Below, one piece after another: positions 1 to 10,804 of a stretch of 64,000 nucleotides of DNA. Within the stretch, counting starts at the first letter, position 1. Every line of letters begins with the position of its first letter. The DNA comes from Ceratopteris richardii (taxonomy: Eukaryota > Streptophyta > Polypodiopsida > Polypodiales > Pteridaceae), in contig CM035420.1 in assembly GCA_020310875.1 (NCBI GenBank), positions 186,011,880 to 186,075,879 on the forward strand, written 5' to 3'. Under the pieces are notes generated by a model, which made no database searches, was not told where the DNA came from, and was given only the letters and a program-made list of their open reading frames with translations. The position numbers and the translations under genes were made by a program.

Positions 1-27
1 AGACTTTCTCATGTAAATAAAAGAACC

Positions 28-633
28 TTGAAGGATATATACATGGATCAAAGTGTTTTAGGGATGTCAAGAATATCAAAGCAAAACACAGATATGATGC
101 TTCTCAAATTGGGAAGGCACAAAGACAACCTTTTGACCACAAAGCCTACATCCACAACAATCTCCTCAATTGAATGGTATGTAGAGAGGAGAAACAAGAC
201 TCTAGTTGGACTAGCAAGGACTATGCATGAAGAGAAGAAACTAACACATTATTTATGGGTAGAAGCAATATCTACTGTTGTGTATCTTGTGAATAGAATT
301 CCATCCAAGTATCTTCAAGGTATGACCCCTTATGAAGCTTGGAATGGTAGAAAACGAAATCTAGGTCATTGCAAAGGTTTTGGTTGTTTAGAATTTGCAC
401 ATATACCTTCACAAATGAGAGAAAATTGGATGAAAGGCCAACCAAGGCTATATTGGCTATGATTCAACTCAAATGGGACACGTCTTATAATCCATCCACA
501 AAGAAATTTACCACAAGGAAGGATGTTTTATTTGAAGAACACAGATCATGGTATGATGATGATAAACAAAAGTTAAACTTACCCTATGATCTTGATTTAT
601 ATTTTCATCCATTAGGTAGCAAACATGATACAT
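28..633 (+). pseudogene. C1 copia integrase, 3' part, broken
   Basis: This is the downstream half of a Ty1/copia integrase core that would insert element cDNA into the genome. The frame from 28 shows the stretch following the catalytic glutamate region (ERRNKTL), then FWVEA-like LWVEA, NRIPSK, and TPYEAWNGRK, which are hallmarks of copia integrases just before the integrase-RT linker. The frame is lost near 420-460, and the linker continues in another frame to about 633 (VLFEEH, SWYDDD). The catalytic DD part would lie left of the window. The two-frame break shows decay. It belongs with the RT and RNase H relic at 771-2369. Family assignment is firm; lineage is not assigned. Confidence 0.85.
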
Positions 634-770
634 AGGCATGGGACTCAAGAAGTGAATTAAATGATGATCAAGATGAGAAGCAAAGAGACTACAAGCTCTA
701 GAAATCAAGAGGAAAGTCCAAGATACAGGAGTGTGGAGAATGCTCCAAATAGACTCTAAGAAGGTCAACA

Positions 771-2369
771 ATGGAGATAAAGCAACCTGAAAGGTATGTT
801 TATGACCCTACCTTTTTAACCAAAGACACTATCTATTTGGCCAAAGAATCAATTTCAGAGGAACCTTCAACATATGAAGAAGATAAAGGAAACCCTAATT
901 GGAAGAAAGCCATGAAGGAGGAGATAGAAGCTTTAAAGGAAATGGACACATGGGAGTTAGTTCCAATGCAAACCAATCAAAAGCTAATAGATTGTAGATA
1001 GCTCTATAAGTTTAGAAGGAATTCCAATTGATCAATTTGCAGATACAAAGCCATATTGGTTTCTAAAGGATGTGCTCAAACTTAGGACATAGACTATGAA
1101 TAGAAATTCTCAGTAGTTTGCAAGATGAGCATAATTAGGACATTGCTTAGTGTAGCAGTTGCAAAGAATTGGAAGCTACTTCAACTTGATATGAAGAATG
1201 CTTTTCTCATCTGGTGGATCAGTGAATAGGTATACATGTCACAACCCCTAGGTTTAGAAAGAGAAAATTATCTTACTTATGTATGCCAAAAAGCATTACA
1301 TGGATTACAACAAACTCCTAGAGATTAGAATTTCAGATTGCTAACCTATCTACAAGATCAAGGTTTCAATTCAAGCAATTCAGACCCTTATTTGTTCATC
1401 AAGAAGGTCCATAATGAAGTTATCTATTTATGTGTATATGTAGATGACATAATTCTCACATGTGTGACTTAAACGGAATAGAAAGGATCAAAAGAAATAT
1501 ATAGGAGGAGTTTAAGATTAGTGATCTACAAGGCCTCACATTTTTCTTAGGTATGAAGGTCATATACACAGGTCAAAGGATGTACTTGACTCAAAGGAGG
1601 TACATTCGAGATCCACTCCTCAAAATGAAGATGGAAAATGCTAAACCTGTTGGTACACATTTGGAAATGAATCATAAACTTAGTCTTTATGAAGGTAAGT
1701 AGATTGAAGGCATAAAAGAGCACCAAAGCTTGGCAGATAGCTTGATTAATGCTACACATGACATCTCATATAGTGTAGGAGTGCTAAGCTAATTCATGCA
1801 CTCTGCAAGAAGACCACATATGGATGCAGCTAAGAGAATAATCAAGTATCTCAAGGACACAATCAATGAAGATATATTCTATCCTTATTCATCATATTTG
1901 GATCTCAAGCTATACTCAGATGTAGATTGGGTAGCATCCAAGGATGGTAGGAGAAGTACTTAAGGATTCCTAGAATTTGTAGGTTCTAAACTTGTGTCAT
2001 GGAGTTCCAAGCAACCTACTATTGCACTATCTTAAACGAAAGCAGAATATAGAGGCTTGACCATAACAACTCTAGAAACTATATGGCTAAAAGAATTGTA
2101 TGCAGATTTGGGACTTGTGAGTTCCAAGCTCACATATTTGGAGATAATATAAGTTCAATGCACCTAGTAGAAAATCTTGTTTACCATGCAAGAACCAAAC
2201 ATATAGAGTCTCATATTATTTCATCACTAAGAAACTCATGGCAAAGGAAATTGATATTCATTTTGTTCCAATAGAGAGGTAGGTAGTAGATATGATGACT
2301 AAAGCTCTTGATGGAATCAAAATTTGTAGGTTCAAAAAAATATCAGGTATAGAAATCACCAAAGAATGA
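771..2369 (+). pseudogene. C1 copia reverse transcriptase and RNase H, heavily decayed
   Basis: This is the pol C-terminal half of C1. The copia RT entry motif (NW..AM.EEIEAL...TWELVP) is clear at about 890-970. Then, with at least ten in-frame stops and frame changes, come QLDMKNAFL near 1187, a Y-V-D-D active site at about 1438-1449, QLxFLGMKV near 1540, and copia RNase H (YSD..W..SKDGRRS, WSSKQPT, AEYRGL) at about 1915-2060. It ends with a typical copia tail (MMTKALDG) near 2292. The stop density indicates an old, inactive copy. The order IN-RT-RNase H identifies copia rather than gypsy. Confidence 0.88.
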
Positions 2370-2390
2370 AGATTCAAGCATGCTTTGCTT

Positions 2391-2840
2391 GAGGTGGAGC
2401 TGTTATGACATCAAGATTACATTGTGCTTGAAATAGTCTTGCTCAGGATCTAATTTTTTCATTAAACTGAGCTCTAGAGATAGGACATTCTTCGGGGATC
2501 ATTACTCTTGTAAAAGTTCATGATTACTCATGGTGTCTCATGAAGATCTTTTATTCATGTAAAAGCTCATAAGTCCTTAGAATTTTACTAATGTCAAAAG
2601 ATAAAAGGGAGGAATCCAAAGTCTAGGATTATTTGTTTTGGTGAATCAATCAACCACCTATATCAAGTCTTTGAACTTGATTCTCACCTTCCTAGAGTGT
2701 AGCAAAAGTTATTTCTATCACAACAAACTCCACCTAGGTGCTATTCAGATTCAAATCCATTGGAAATGAGTCCTGAAAGACTCAAAGATTCTATATGAGG
2801 TCTCACAATCACTTGTACCATGGTTTTAGATCAATATAAA
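2391..2840 (+). repeat. C1 polypurine tract and 3' LTR (right end uncertain)
   Basis: Ten bases GAGGTGGAGC at 2391-2400 follow the last pol codons by about 30 bp. They are followed directly by TGTTATGACATC, the expected polypurine-tract / LTR junction of copia elements (compare the GAGGGGGAG junctions of C3 and C5). The right end of the LTR is not visible because the 5' partner is outside the window. 2840 is an estimate from the change in character of the sequence, not a mapped boundary. Confidence 0.6.
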
Positions 2841-2994
2841 ATTACATTTGATCTTCTTTTTGCTCTTCTTAATTTGTGGTTATAATGGGAAGAAACCAAT
2901 ACAATGGCCTCAAGGTATTCTAAGTTGTGATCAGAGTATTTCTCCAAGAAGACATGAAGATGGTTAGAGTAATCCTATCAATAAGATTCCTTTG

Positions 2995-3778
2995 ATGAGA
3001 GTACATGTATGTGTGTTTTATGTCAGACTCCAAATATTGGACAAAATTTTGAAGCTTCACATAAACTATGCTTGCAACATGGAACCTCCATCGAGACAAC
3101 AAGAATGCATTCAAAAGCGGGAGTTATTGTCAAGCATGGGAATACATCATGGTGCAATGACACTCTTCAATGATTCCAAATACTCTATCTCAACACAAAA
3201 TAATCCAGCAAAAGTTTGCATAGGAGGAGCAAAGGCAAGGCATCTACTTTCTAACTATTTCATTTCAAATAGTGATAATGCATTCATTTAATGAAAAGAC
3301 ATATGTAATATAAAAAAATTCATAAGAAGTGACCCAATTATAGCACTGAAACGTGCAAAATTTAGGGCATCTTTCAATCAAATGATGCAACTCACGAAAA
3401 AACTGATTCCTCTTAAACATGACATCAATAACCTTAAGATTTCCATTCAAACATTAACCAAGGAGATGGTAAATGCATGGGTTGAAACTCATATTACACA
3501 CTGGTAAGTGTAAGTTATCAATCATGTGTATGTACAATGAACATTATTGATATTTATGTGTAATTTTGTAGCACATTTTGTGTGCCCATGGATCTTTATT
3601 TTTTGATAAATATGGGACATTGGCATTACTGATCACACAAAGGATAAAGAGGTCTCATTATCAAGAAAAATCTCCATATTTTAAGAACACAACACAAATA
3701 GGAGGAAAACATAGGAGTAATCTCCTGCATGAGATGCTTAATTGGTTTCATAGGACAATAGGTGGATGCAAGAGATAA
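2995..3778 (+). pseudogene. U2: unrecognised coding relic with a candidate intron
   Basis: I do not recognise this gene. A frame of 69 codons is open from 3295 and ends at 3503 in CTG|GTAAGT, a consensus plant donor. TTTTGTAG ends at 3571, giving a 68-bp AT-rich intron. A second block, open to a stop at 3776-3778, includes HGSLFFDKYGTLAL, RSHYQ and IGGKHRSN. Joined through that intron the two blocks are out of phase by one base, so at least one lesion is present. A further open block at 2995-3291 may be an upstream part. The pattern H-G-S-L then E/R-S-H-Y-Q faintly recalls C-terminal regions of some DNA-transposon proteins, but I cannot support a family. Confidence 0.4.
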
Positions 3779-4071
3779 AGAGCACATGGTAACCTATCCT
3801 TTTGGAGCACAATTATGAAATTAACATCAAGTACTCAATTTAGGGCATACACAAAATCTTGTGTAAGAGGTTGTTTGCAATTTTGGATAAGAAGATGTCA
3901 TTGACAAGGGTCACGATAGGTCCCCCAAGAAGATTCACAAACTTTGGTATAAAGTGACAAACAAATATGATAATTGAAACTTCTTTTCTATGTAACTTTA
4001 AAACTTTTTAAATATATAAAAACGTATCTCAAGTGAGTTTTCATTTAATGCCTGACAAGAACCAAGCAAAC

Positions 4072-4086
4072 AACTAAGGAAAAGTA
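4072..4086. repeat. LINE target-site duplication, left copy
   Basis: AACTAAGGAAAAGTA at 4072-4086 is repeated exactly at 10545-10559, directly after the LINE poly-A tract. A perfect 15-bp direct repeat of this length is typical of target-primed reverse transcription. Confidence 0.93.
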
Positions 4087-4125
4087 AATAGATCTTATTT
4101 TCTGCAATAGATCACGCGAACACCT

Positions 4126-4282
4126 CTCCTTCCTTGGTTAGGAGATACACTCTACCACCTGTAGATACTGGGTTCGATTCATGCCACCTCCTAAAGATGA
4201 AGCTGAGAGGTTTTGTAATCCTCCTTTATGCCTCTCTCACCTCGTAATTGATCTGCAGCACACCTGCGAGCAAAAAAAAAAA
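4126..4282 (+). other. tRNA-like / SINE-like head at the LINE 5' end
   Basis: A pol III style A box (TGGTTAGGAGA, 4135-4145) and a perfect B box (GGGTTCGATTC, 4170-4180) lie 24 bp apart. They are followed by about 90 bp of unrelated body and an 11-base A-run at 4272-4282. That is the layout of a tRNA-derived SINE. It lies inside the LINE target duplication, so it was either part of the same insertion (5' UTR or template-switch chimera) or inserted later. I see no clean private target duplication around it. The flanks do not pair as an acceptor stem, so it is not called as a functional tRNA gene. Confidence 0.55.
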
Positions 4283-4426
4283 CAGTATTTTGACAATGAG
4301 TGAATGCTCCGGCAGGGATGACTGACAAGAATAGCTTCGGACCCTTCGAGTCGTTATGCTGGCGATGACGATGTAGTTGAAGTTTAAACGGGTTGGAACT
4401 GGCGACGGCTTATCCAACTGGCGGGG

Positions 4427-4735
4427 CATCGCGATGGTCAGCATTTGAAGCATCGCGTCGATTTGGCGGAGGTGACGTGGCACCGTCGTTTCGGGTCTCC
4501 TTGTTGGTCATCGCGACGGTGTGACTTGTGGTCCATCGCGACGACGGTGTGGCTCATGCCCATCGTCCCTGCGTTACTCTCTCAGGCGAATCTTCGCTCG
4601 TGTGGGGCGCGTCTCCCGAGATTACTCCATCGCGCTCCTGAGACGGGTTCACCATCGTAGCGGGTGAGCCATCGCGGCGGGGGAGCCATCGCGGGTGAGT
4701 CATCATCGCAGCGGGTGAGCCATCGCGGCGGCTTC
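4427..4735 (+). repeat. CATCGCG-rich degenerate repeat in the LINE 5' region
   Basis: The heptamer CATCGCG occurs eight times in about 300 bp, with further variants CATCGTAG and CATCGCAG. The last four exact copies sit in a recurring GTGAGCCATCGCGGCGG-like unit. The block is GC- and CpG-rich in an otherwise AT-rich neighbourhood. It may serve as LINE promoter sequence, but that is inference. Confidence 0.6.
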
Positions 4736-4757
4736 TGCGGCTGTCAGAGTTTATTCC

Positions 4758-5198
4758 TCGCATCTCAAGCGTGTGATTAAATAGAAAAAAGAAGATACTA
4801 AGTTTGAGATTAAAATAAGAGTTTGAGTGGGGATTCGAAAAAAAGGGGTCCATTTTTCGCCGAAAGGTCTAGAACTAGAGAAAAAAAAAAAGAGGAAAAA
4901 AAAAGAAAGAGAAAAAAGAAAAAAAAAAAGAAGAAAAAAAAGAGAAAAAGAAGAAGAGAGAAAATATTCGACAGAAAAAAGAAGTGAGCTACCTCTGGCT
5001 CTGCCTCTGCGTCCTCCTCTCCCGCGTTCGTCCACATGAGTTTGCATCCCAAGCTTGAGATTTTTTAGAAAAAAAAAAAGAAAAAAAAAGAAAAGACAAA
5101 GTAAGTTTGAGAAAAAAAAAAGGGAAAGAAAAATGAGCGGGGATTCGAAGATTAAAGGAAGCTAAATTAGCAAAGAAGGGGGGGCTTGCCTTTATTGT
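4758..5198 (+). repeat. Duplicated LINE 5' UTR monomers flanking a purine tract
   Basis: Two copies of one block are visible: about 4758-4845 (CATCTCAAGCG ... AAGTTTGAG ... GGGGATTCGAA) and about 5043-5152 (CATCCCAAGCTTGAG ... AAGTTTGAG ... GGGGATTCGAAG). Between and inside them is a long A/G-only tract (about 4873-4975). Tandem 5' UTR monomers with promoter activity are known from some animal L1 families; here the duplication is seen and the function is inferred. ORFs of K/E/R repeats in this tract are low-complexity artefacts. Confidence 0.6.
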
Positions 5199-6605
5199 TT
5201 GACGCTCATGGGCCCCATGGATGTGGCTTCTTCTTCTCTCGTGAAAAGTAATCGGGCCCCTCCCCCTGGGGAGACCGGTATCCTGGCCGCTCTACTGGAG
5301 GGGGGGTCGTGTGCCGCCCCCGGGGCATCTGAAAGTGTTGAATCCCCCATCGTTTCCCTCAGTAGACCCGCAGTTCTGTCTGCTCAGGAGGAGCTCAAGA
5401 AAGTTTGCCTCGTCGGCCAAGTGTTCGGCCCTAGGCCCCCGCTCGAAACTGTGTGACAATGGCTTCGAAAAGAGTGGTTCCCTCGAGGACTAATTGTCAG
5501 CAAATGCCAGTTCTTACCAGCGAACCACATGCTGCTAGTCTTTGAAAATGAAGAGATGGCGTTCCAAGCCCTAAGCGTTGGCACCTGGCAGTTCGGTCGT
5601 GCGACCCTGTGCCTCTTCAGATGGTCCCCGGACTTTACTCCCGACAAATCAAAACCGCTTCGGTACCCCCTCTGGGTTGAGCTCCCTAACCTGCCATACT
5701 TCTTGTACAACTTCGTATGGGACATCGTTTCTCCTATCGGCAAGCCGTTGGCCTCACGCGAGGACATTGGTGGTCTCATTTATGAAGGAGCAAGACACTC
5801 GTTCAACGCCCGGTGGCACCCTCAAATCTGTGTCGAGGCTGACCTCAGTTTGCCACTCCCATCGAAGATCAAACTGGACTTGGGCGAAGGGGAAGTATGG
5901 GAGCAAGACATCAGCTACAAAAACCTACCCAACGCGTGCTTTCGCTGTGGGCAACAAGGTCACAGGATCAAAGATTGCCCTTTGAGACGAAAAAGCAAGC
6001 CAAATCAAGAAGCCCCCAAAAATGCTCAAGACAGCAATGGAGCATTGAATCACTCGACGAAAGTGGAGGAATTCAAGGGCCCCTGTAATCCAGAAGCTGA
6101 TGCAGACGGGTTCATCGAAGTCAGAAGAAGAAGGAAAAGAAGCCCTAGGGCAACCTATGAACGAAACAACAAGTCTGTTTCCCCCTCCCGCAACTTGTAT
6201 TGCAATCTGGAAAAGGAAATCAATGCGTTTGACTACCCAGGTGGGAACCAACTTGAGGAGGACACCGATGTCAAAGGCCTGGAGATCCCTGACAGTAAAG
6301 AAACCCTGCAAGAGGGTTACACTACAAGCAAAGAAGAAGGCTTTACTACCAGCAACGAAGATAACATGGACAGTGAAAGCTCCATCATCGGATCGACTAT
6401 TCCTGAAACGGAGCTGAGAACGGTGTCCTGTTCTTCCCAGCAGGAGGCATCCCGCAAAGGAAAACAACCTATGGAGTTACCATGGAAAAGCCCCCACAAG
6501 AACCTTTTGCTAACTCGGGATCCGACCCGAGCGAAAAAGAAAGATGAAGCCAAGAGAAGAAAGGACAAAGCTCCCTCCCGCAAAGAGGGATCAATACAGA
6601 AATGA
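5199..6605 (+). pseudogene. LINE ORF1: DUF4283-like plus CCHC RNA-binding protein, one stop
   Basis: ORF1 of plant L1 LINEs binds element RNA and acts as the nucleic-acid chaperone of the particle. The frame runs from an ATG at 5199 to TGA at 6603-6605 (468 codons) with a single internal TGA at 5454-5456. The N-terminal third carries the DUF4283-type pattern (LVGQVFG ... FENEEMAFQAL ... WSPDFTPDK ... WVELPNLP). A CX2CX4HX4C knuckle (CFRCGQQGHRIKDC) lies at 5937-5978. A basic, charged, low-complexity tail follows (RRRRKRSPR, and KKKDEAKRRKDK near the end). The stop overlaps the ORF2 start as ATGA at 6602-6605, which fits reinitiation-type coupling. Without the TGA it would be full length. Confidence 0.88.
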
Positions 6606-9440
6606 TTGTCATCTCGCTAAATGCTAGAGGGCTAACCGACCCCTCAAGAGCGACCATCATTGGCCAATGGCTTCGTGACATTAGCCTAAACCCAGACTTC
6701 ATATGTATTCAAGATTAAAATCGACGGTGAAGACCTCCAGAAACGGCTCAGACAGGTCTCCCCGGCCCATGTGTGGATCCCAACGAAGCACCAGCGGGGG
6801 TCTGGAGGAACGGCTATCGGTATTAAACAACTCTGGTTTGAAAAGCTTGAGAACTCCATTGAAGATGTAAGTCACCGTTGGATTGCTGTTTCTTTTGGTG
6901 CTCCTCTTTGTGTTACTATGGTTTCTCTGTACGCCCCTAACGGGGATTTGGAGAGACTGAACACTTGGGCCTCCCTAGACTCGCTTCCCCACAACGTACT
7001 TATATGTGGAGACTTCAACATGGTGGAGGACCCCACGGACAGATGGATGGGCAAGGGCAGGGTCATCGACAGTCGGGAGAAAGAAACGTGGGACATGACC
7101 AAACTCCACTTGGATTTGGTTGAATTCAAAGACTCGAGTGGCTTTTCTTGGTCGAATCTCCAAGCGGGCGAGGACCTGAGGAAAGCTAGACTCGATAGAT
7201 GCTACATCTCTCAGAGTTTTACTCATCAGTGGGGCCACCCTTCCATCATGCAACGCACTGATCTCACTATCTCTGATCACTACCCGATCGTTATCACTTT
7301 TCAACCTTCCAACATGATCCGCAAGGCTCCGTGGTTCCACGCCAACGCAACCACCTTCTCTCTCCCCTCCATCCATCAAGAGATTGCCGACGCGTGGAAG
7401 GTGGCGTTCGCCTCGGGCTTGGCCCCAGCCAAGTGCTGGAGATGTGCGGTCGACAAGTCTCGTAAGATCATGATCAAAACTAAGAAGATGATCGAGACTG
7501 TGCGGCGGGCTCGCAGGGAAGCTCTTTACCACAGACTCTGGCGGCTCGAGGAGGAAGTGAACAAAGGAAAACACCAAGCCCAGAAAGGTCTCCGAAAAAT
7601 CAGAGCAGTGTTGAGATACGAGGAAGAAATACAAAGGAAAAACTTGCAAATCTTCTTCAAGGAGTGGTGGGCTGGCAAAGCTGACAAACCCACCAAAGAG
7701 ATGTGCCGTATCCTTAAAAGGAAACACAACAGAGAATCGATCCCCCTACTGCTAGATCCACATGGCAATGTATGCAATTCGGAAGAAGATAATTTTGGCA
7801 TCATCGAAGGGCACTTCACGAGACTCCTGGGAACCTCGAACCCCCTCTCCCACCATAGAAGGGACTGTATGGCTGCCATTTCTAGGGTTTCCCCCCGGAG
7901 AATACCACCCAACCTCCACTCCCTTCTTCATGCCCCAATCTCCGAATCAGAAATCATTGAGGTCATTGATGCCCTCCCTCTCGGTAAAAGCCCGGGACCC
8001 GACGGACTCACTAACGAGTTCTTTAAATCCTTCAAGCTGGTGGTTGCCACCCCTCTTCGGATGGTTTGGCAAGAAGCGCTAAAGTTTGGTGCTCTTCCTT
8101 CTTGTCTAAATAATGGAATTATCAAGTTGATACACAAGAAGGGGGAAAAGAACAGAATCGAGAACTGGCGGCCGATTACGATGCTCCAAACAGGATACAA
8201 GATCATTGCCAAAGTCATCGCCAACAGACTCTCGTGCCACCTGAGATCTTGGCTTAGTGAGGACCAAAAAGGCTTCATCAAAGGCAGGTCTATCCTGGAA
8301 ACCATTTTGGATATTTGGGAAGGTATTCAATTTGCAAATGAATCTAATCAAGATGTGGTTTTCCTCAAGATCGACTTTGACAAAGCCTACGACAGGCTAG
8401 AATGGGACTATATTCTGCAGTCGCTCCAAGATCTCGGATGTAGTCAGAAATTCACCAAGATGATCGCGACCCTTCTCGGAAACGCAACGACCCAAATTAA
8501 CGTTAACGGCAAACTTTCGAAGGCGATCCATCTTAAAAGATCTATTAGACAAGGGTGCCCTCTGGCCCCCCTTCTTTTTGCCATCGCCACTGAGGGGCTG
8601 AGCAGACTTGTGGCACATCATGTGGAGGCTGGCAATATCAAAGGCCTCCTGCTACCTCACGACCACAGTCAAATCATCATGAGACTTTTTGCCGATGATA
8701 TGAACGCGTTCGTTCACAATGATAATACCAGCTTGGAGACTTTCTGGAGGTGTCTTGCTACCTTTTGTGTTGCCTCTGGATCCAAAATCAATCACTCTAA
8801 GACCGCCTTTAGGGCTATTGTGGGACATCATCCTGGCCTTCTCATTGATCATGGCTGTCAAATCATTCCGCAGGGCCAAATCTTTCGACTTCTTGGAATC
8901 CCCTTGGGGTTTGGCGTCTCTATGGAGCAGCGATGGAACTGGGTGCTGGCCAAACTCGAAAACAAGCTTAACTATTGGAGAGGTATGCAAATCAATCTCG
9001 CTGGACGTGCGATGGTTATCAACACGTTCCTCCTCTCTTCTACCATTTATTTCCTTTCTTGTTGGAGACCAAATGAGCAAGGCCTGTCCAAACTGAACAG
9101 TATTTGTAGAAACTTTCTTTGGACGGGCGATCATAACAGAAGGGGGGTGCCTAAAATCAAATGGGCCATATGCACTAGCCCTAGAGATAGTGGGGGGCTT
9201 GGAATCCTGGACATCGGGTGTATGGCTAATAAGCTGGCAGCCAAATGGATGATTAAGGCTTGGTGCAATAGGGAGGCCTCGTGGGCCAAGCTGATCTTCA
9301 GAAACAAGAATGAGTTGGCCCTCATGGGGTTCCCGAACTGGAAGAACCTTGACATCATGACCCTGCTATTCTCCCCGATCCCCGTCTTCCCGAAAGGCTC
9401 CAATCTCGTGTGCTCCCTTTGGAAGGGCTGGAAAAATTAG
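6602..9440 (+). pseudogene. LINE ORF2, endonuclease and reverse transcriptase, frameshifted
   Basis: This is the APE-type endonuclease and reverse transcriptase of the LINE. The ATG at 6602 overlaps the ORF1 stop. The first 38 codons (LNARGL, PDFICIQD) end in TAA at 6716-6718, just where the catalytic QExK motif is expected. The true frame resumes as KIDGEDLQ and stays open from there to 9440. It shows endonuclease motifs GDFN (about 7008) and SDHYPIV (about 7272), then RT motifs SPGPDG, LKIDFDKAYD, QGCPLAPLLF and the active site F-A-D-D at about 8689. The indel at about 6714 removes the endonuclease glutamate motif. A second frameshift near 9437 moves the C-terminus into the next entry. Family certain; inactive as written. 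Confidence 0.92.
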
Positions 9441-10404
9441 TGAGGACTGGAAGTGGGCGGCCGGAATCAGACAAAACGACTCTATCTGGTTTCCGATACA
9501 TGGCATCAGGAGTGTGGAGTCGTGGAACATTCAAAATGCCAAGAAGTTATGGAACAAAGGATTCAAAAAATGGAAACACCTCTGGAAACATGACACCAAC
9601 AGCTGGATCAACTTCGAGGATATCGACCCGCGCATAAACATCTCCTACGAAGAATGGAACACTTTGCAAAGCAGATGCCTCGCCTGGGATCGTCACAAGA
9701 CTCGCCTCCTCATGGGACACGACACACCGAACTCGCTTGGTCTCAAATGGCACAATGGAAATAGCCTACTCAAAATCTCGAACATCAAAGAAACGGCTGA
9801 CCTCCAATTCAGCCTCAACAAGAAGTGGTGCCTGTCTTGGACGCGGCTTCGGTGGGACATGAAATTCATGGGTATCTGGCACCCCCTTATAGAGATTAAG
9901 AAGTCTGTTCTCTTATGGCAAATTCTTCATCGGGGAATTTGGACCAACCATAGGGCTAGCAAACTTTGTGGGATCCCTCCTTGGTGCAAACGCTGCCACC
10001 GTGCTATCGAAGATGTCCCACACATCTTCCTTACTTGCCCCAACTCCTACAGAATCTGGCAGATGGTTGGATCGAAAATCAGACTTCAAAAACAGCTTAA
10101 TTGGAAACAAGTCCTTTTGGGAGAAGCGATCGGCTGCTCTGCGACACTCTGGAACGCCATCAGAGGGGAAGCCCTGTGGAAAATTTGGCGGGAGAGGTGT
10201 GCTCTCAACTTCGGCAATCCCCCCAGGGAGTGGTCGATTGAGAAATCACTATTCCTCCTTGGCAAAAGGATCGTTAACAGTAAGAAATCCCCCCCCTTCA
10301 GGCACCATCAAGTCCTCCTTTTGATCAACAACAAGCTCAAACCCAAGTGGGCCCCGCATGAGGGCGGTGAGAGGGTGATTAACCTTCTCTGTAATGCAAC
10401 CTAG
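9441..10404 (+). pseudogene. LINE ORF2 C-terminal part with zinc-binding motif
   Basis: This frame continues ORF2 after the frameshift near 9437. It is open to the stop at 10402-10404 (GGERVINLLCNAT). It holds the zf-RVT-type motif typical of plant non-LTR elements, CKRCHRAIEDVPHIFLTC (C-X2-C-X8-H-X4-C), at about 9986-10040. This follows the WTRLRWDMK and KSVLLWQILHRGIWTN segments that precede it in this family. An ATG at 9514 lies in this frame but is most likely internal rather than a start. Removing one lesion would make ORF2 a single protein of about 1,270 residues, normal for plant L1 elements. Confidence 0.88.
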
Positions 10405-10544
10405 GATTCAATCAAGCTTCCCCTGCTTTGTGGGATTTGGGGGGTCCCGTGGGCACTAGCCCCCTTCTATTGTACCTTTGTTTCTTTATTTAATTCAAGT
10501 CCGGGAGAGTAGGCTATTGCCGAACTTCCTTTATATAAAAAAAA
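10405..10544 (+). other. LINE 3' UTR and A-tail
   Basis: This is a 130-bp non-coding tail after the ORF2 stop. It has a G/C-run segment (TTTGGGGGGTCCCGTGGG), then AT-rich sequence and an A-run ending at the target duplication at 10545. The tail is short, as usual for plant L1 elements. Confidence 0.8.
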
Positions 10545-10559
10545 AACTAAGGAAAAGTA
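10545..10559. repeat. LINE target-site duplication, right copy
   Basis: Exact copy of 4072-4086 immediately after the A-tract. Bases 10560 to about 10800 carry no gene I can see. Confidence 0.93.
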
Positions 10560-10804
10560 CGTGCTTGTGGTAGTAGAAAAACGAGAGTAGAAAAGCAACA
10601 ATAGGGAAATGAACATAGAGAAGCTAAAAAAACAAAGAGTGATTGGATGAATGAAGAGAGAAGGAAGAAATTCAAAGCTGACTGTGCGCTTTGTATATGT
10701 GTGCTAAGGCCACCACTGCCTCCTTCAAATACAAGAAAATACAAGTACAGGATGAGGTCTACGACAATAAGATAGATATGAAAATATCAAAAGAGAATAG
10801 AATA

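Larger units (their letters stand above)
4087..10544 (+). mobile_element. L1-type LINE retrotransposon, near full length
   Basis: The element is 6.46 kb: a long 5' region (4087-5198), ORF1 with a DUF4283-like domain and CCHC knuckle, ORF2 with endonuclease, reverse transcriptase and a zf-RVT-type C-terminal zinc motif, a short 3' UTR and an A-run ending at 10544. Perfect 15-bp flanking repeats (4072-4086, 10545-10559) define both ends. The coding part is clearly more GC-rich than its surroundings, which suggests insertion of a foreign compositional block. Few lesions are visible: one stop in ORF1 and two frameshifts in ORF2. It therefore looks younger than most elements here. It would mobilise by nicking and priming on genomic DNA. 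Confidence 0.93.

Noticed and set aside
4126..4190. A functional tRNA gene
   Set aside because: A and B boxes are good, but flanking bases do not pair as an acceptor stem, and the A-run layout fits a SINE-like retroelement.
4427..4735. CRISPR-like or regulatory operator array from repeated CATCGCG
   Set aside because: Spacing is irregular, there are no unique spacers of constant length, and the context is a plant LINE 5' UTR.
4554..5052. Antisense and sense ORFs rich in Phe/Leu/Ser or Lys/Glu/Arg
   Set aside because: They come from the A/G-only tract and CpG-rich repeats of the LINE 5' region and show no domain.
6872..8351. Several long minus-strand ORFs (up to 250 codons) opposite LINE ORF2
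   Set aside because: They are shadows of the GC-rich ORF2 frame, which has the conserved endonuclease and RT motifs on the plus strand.
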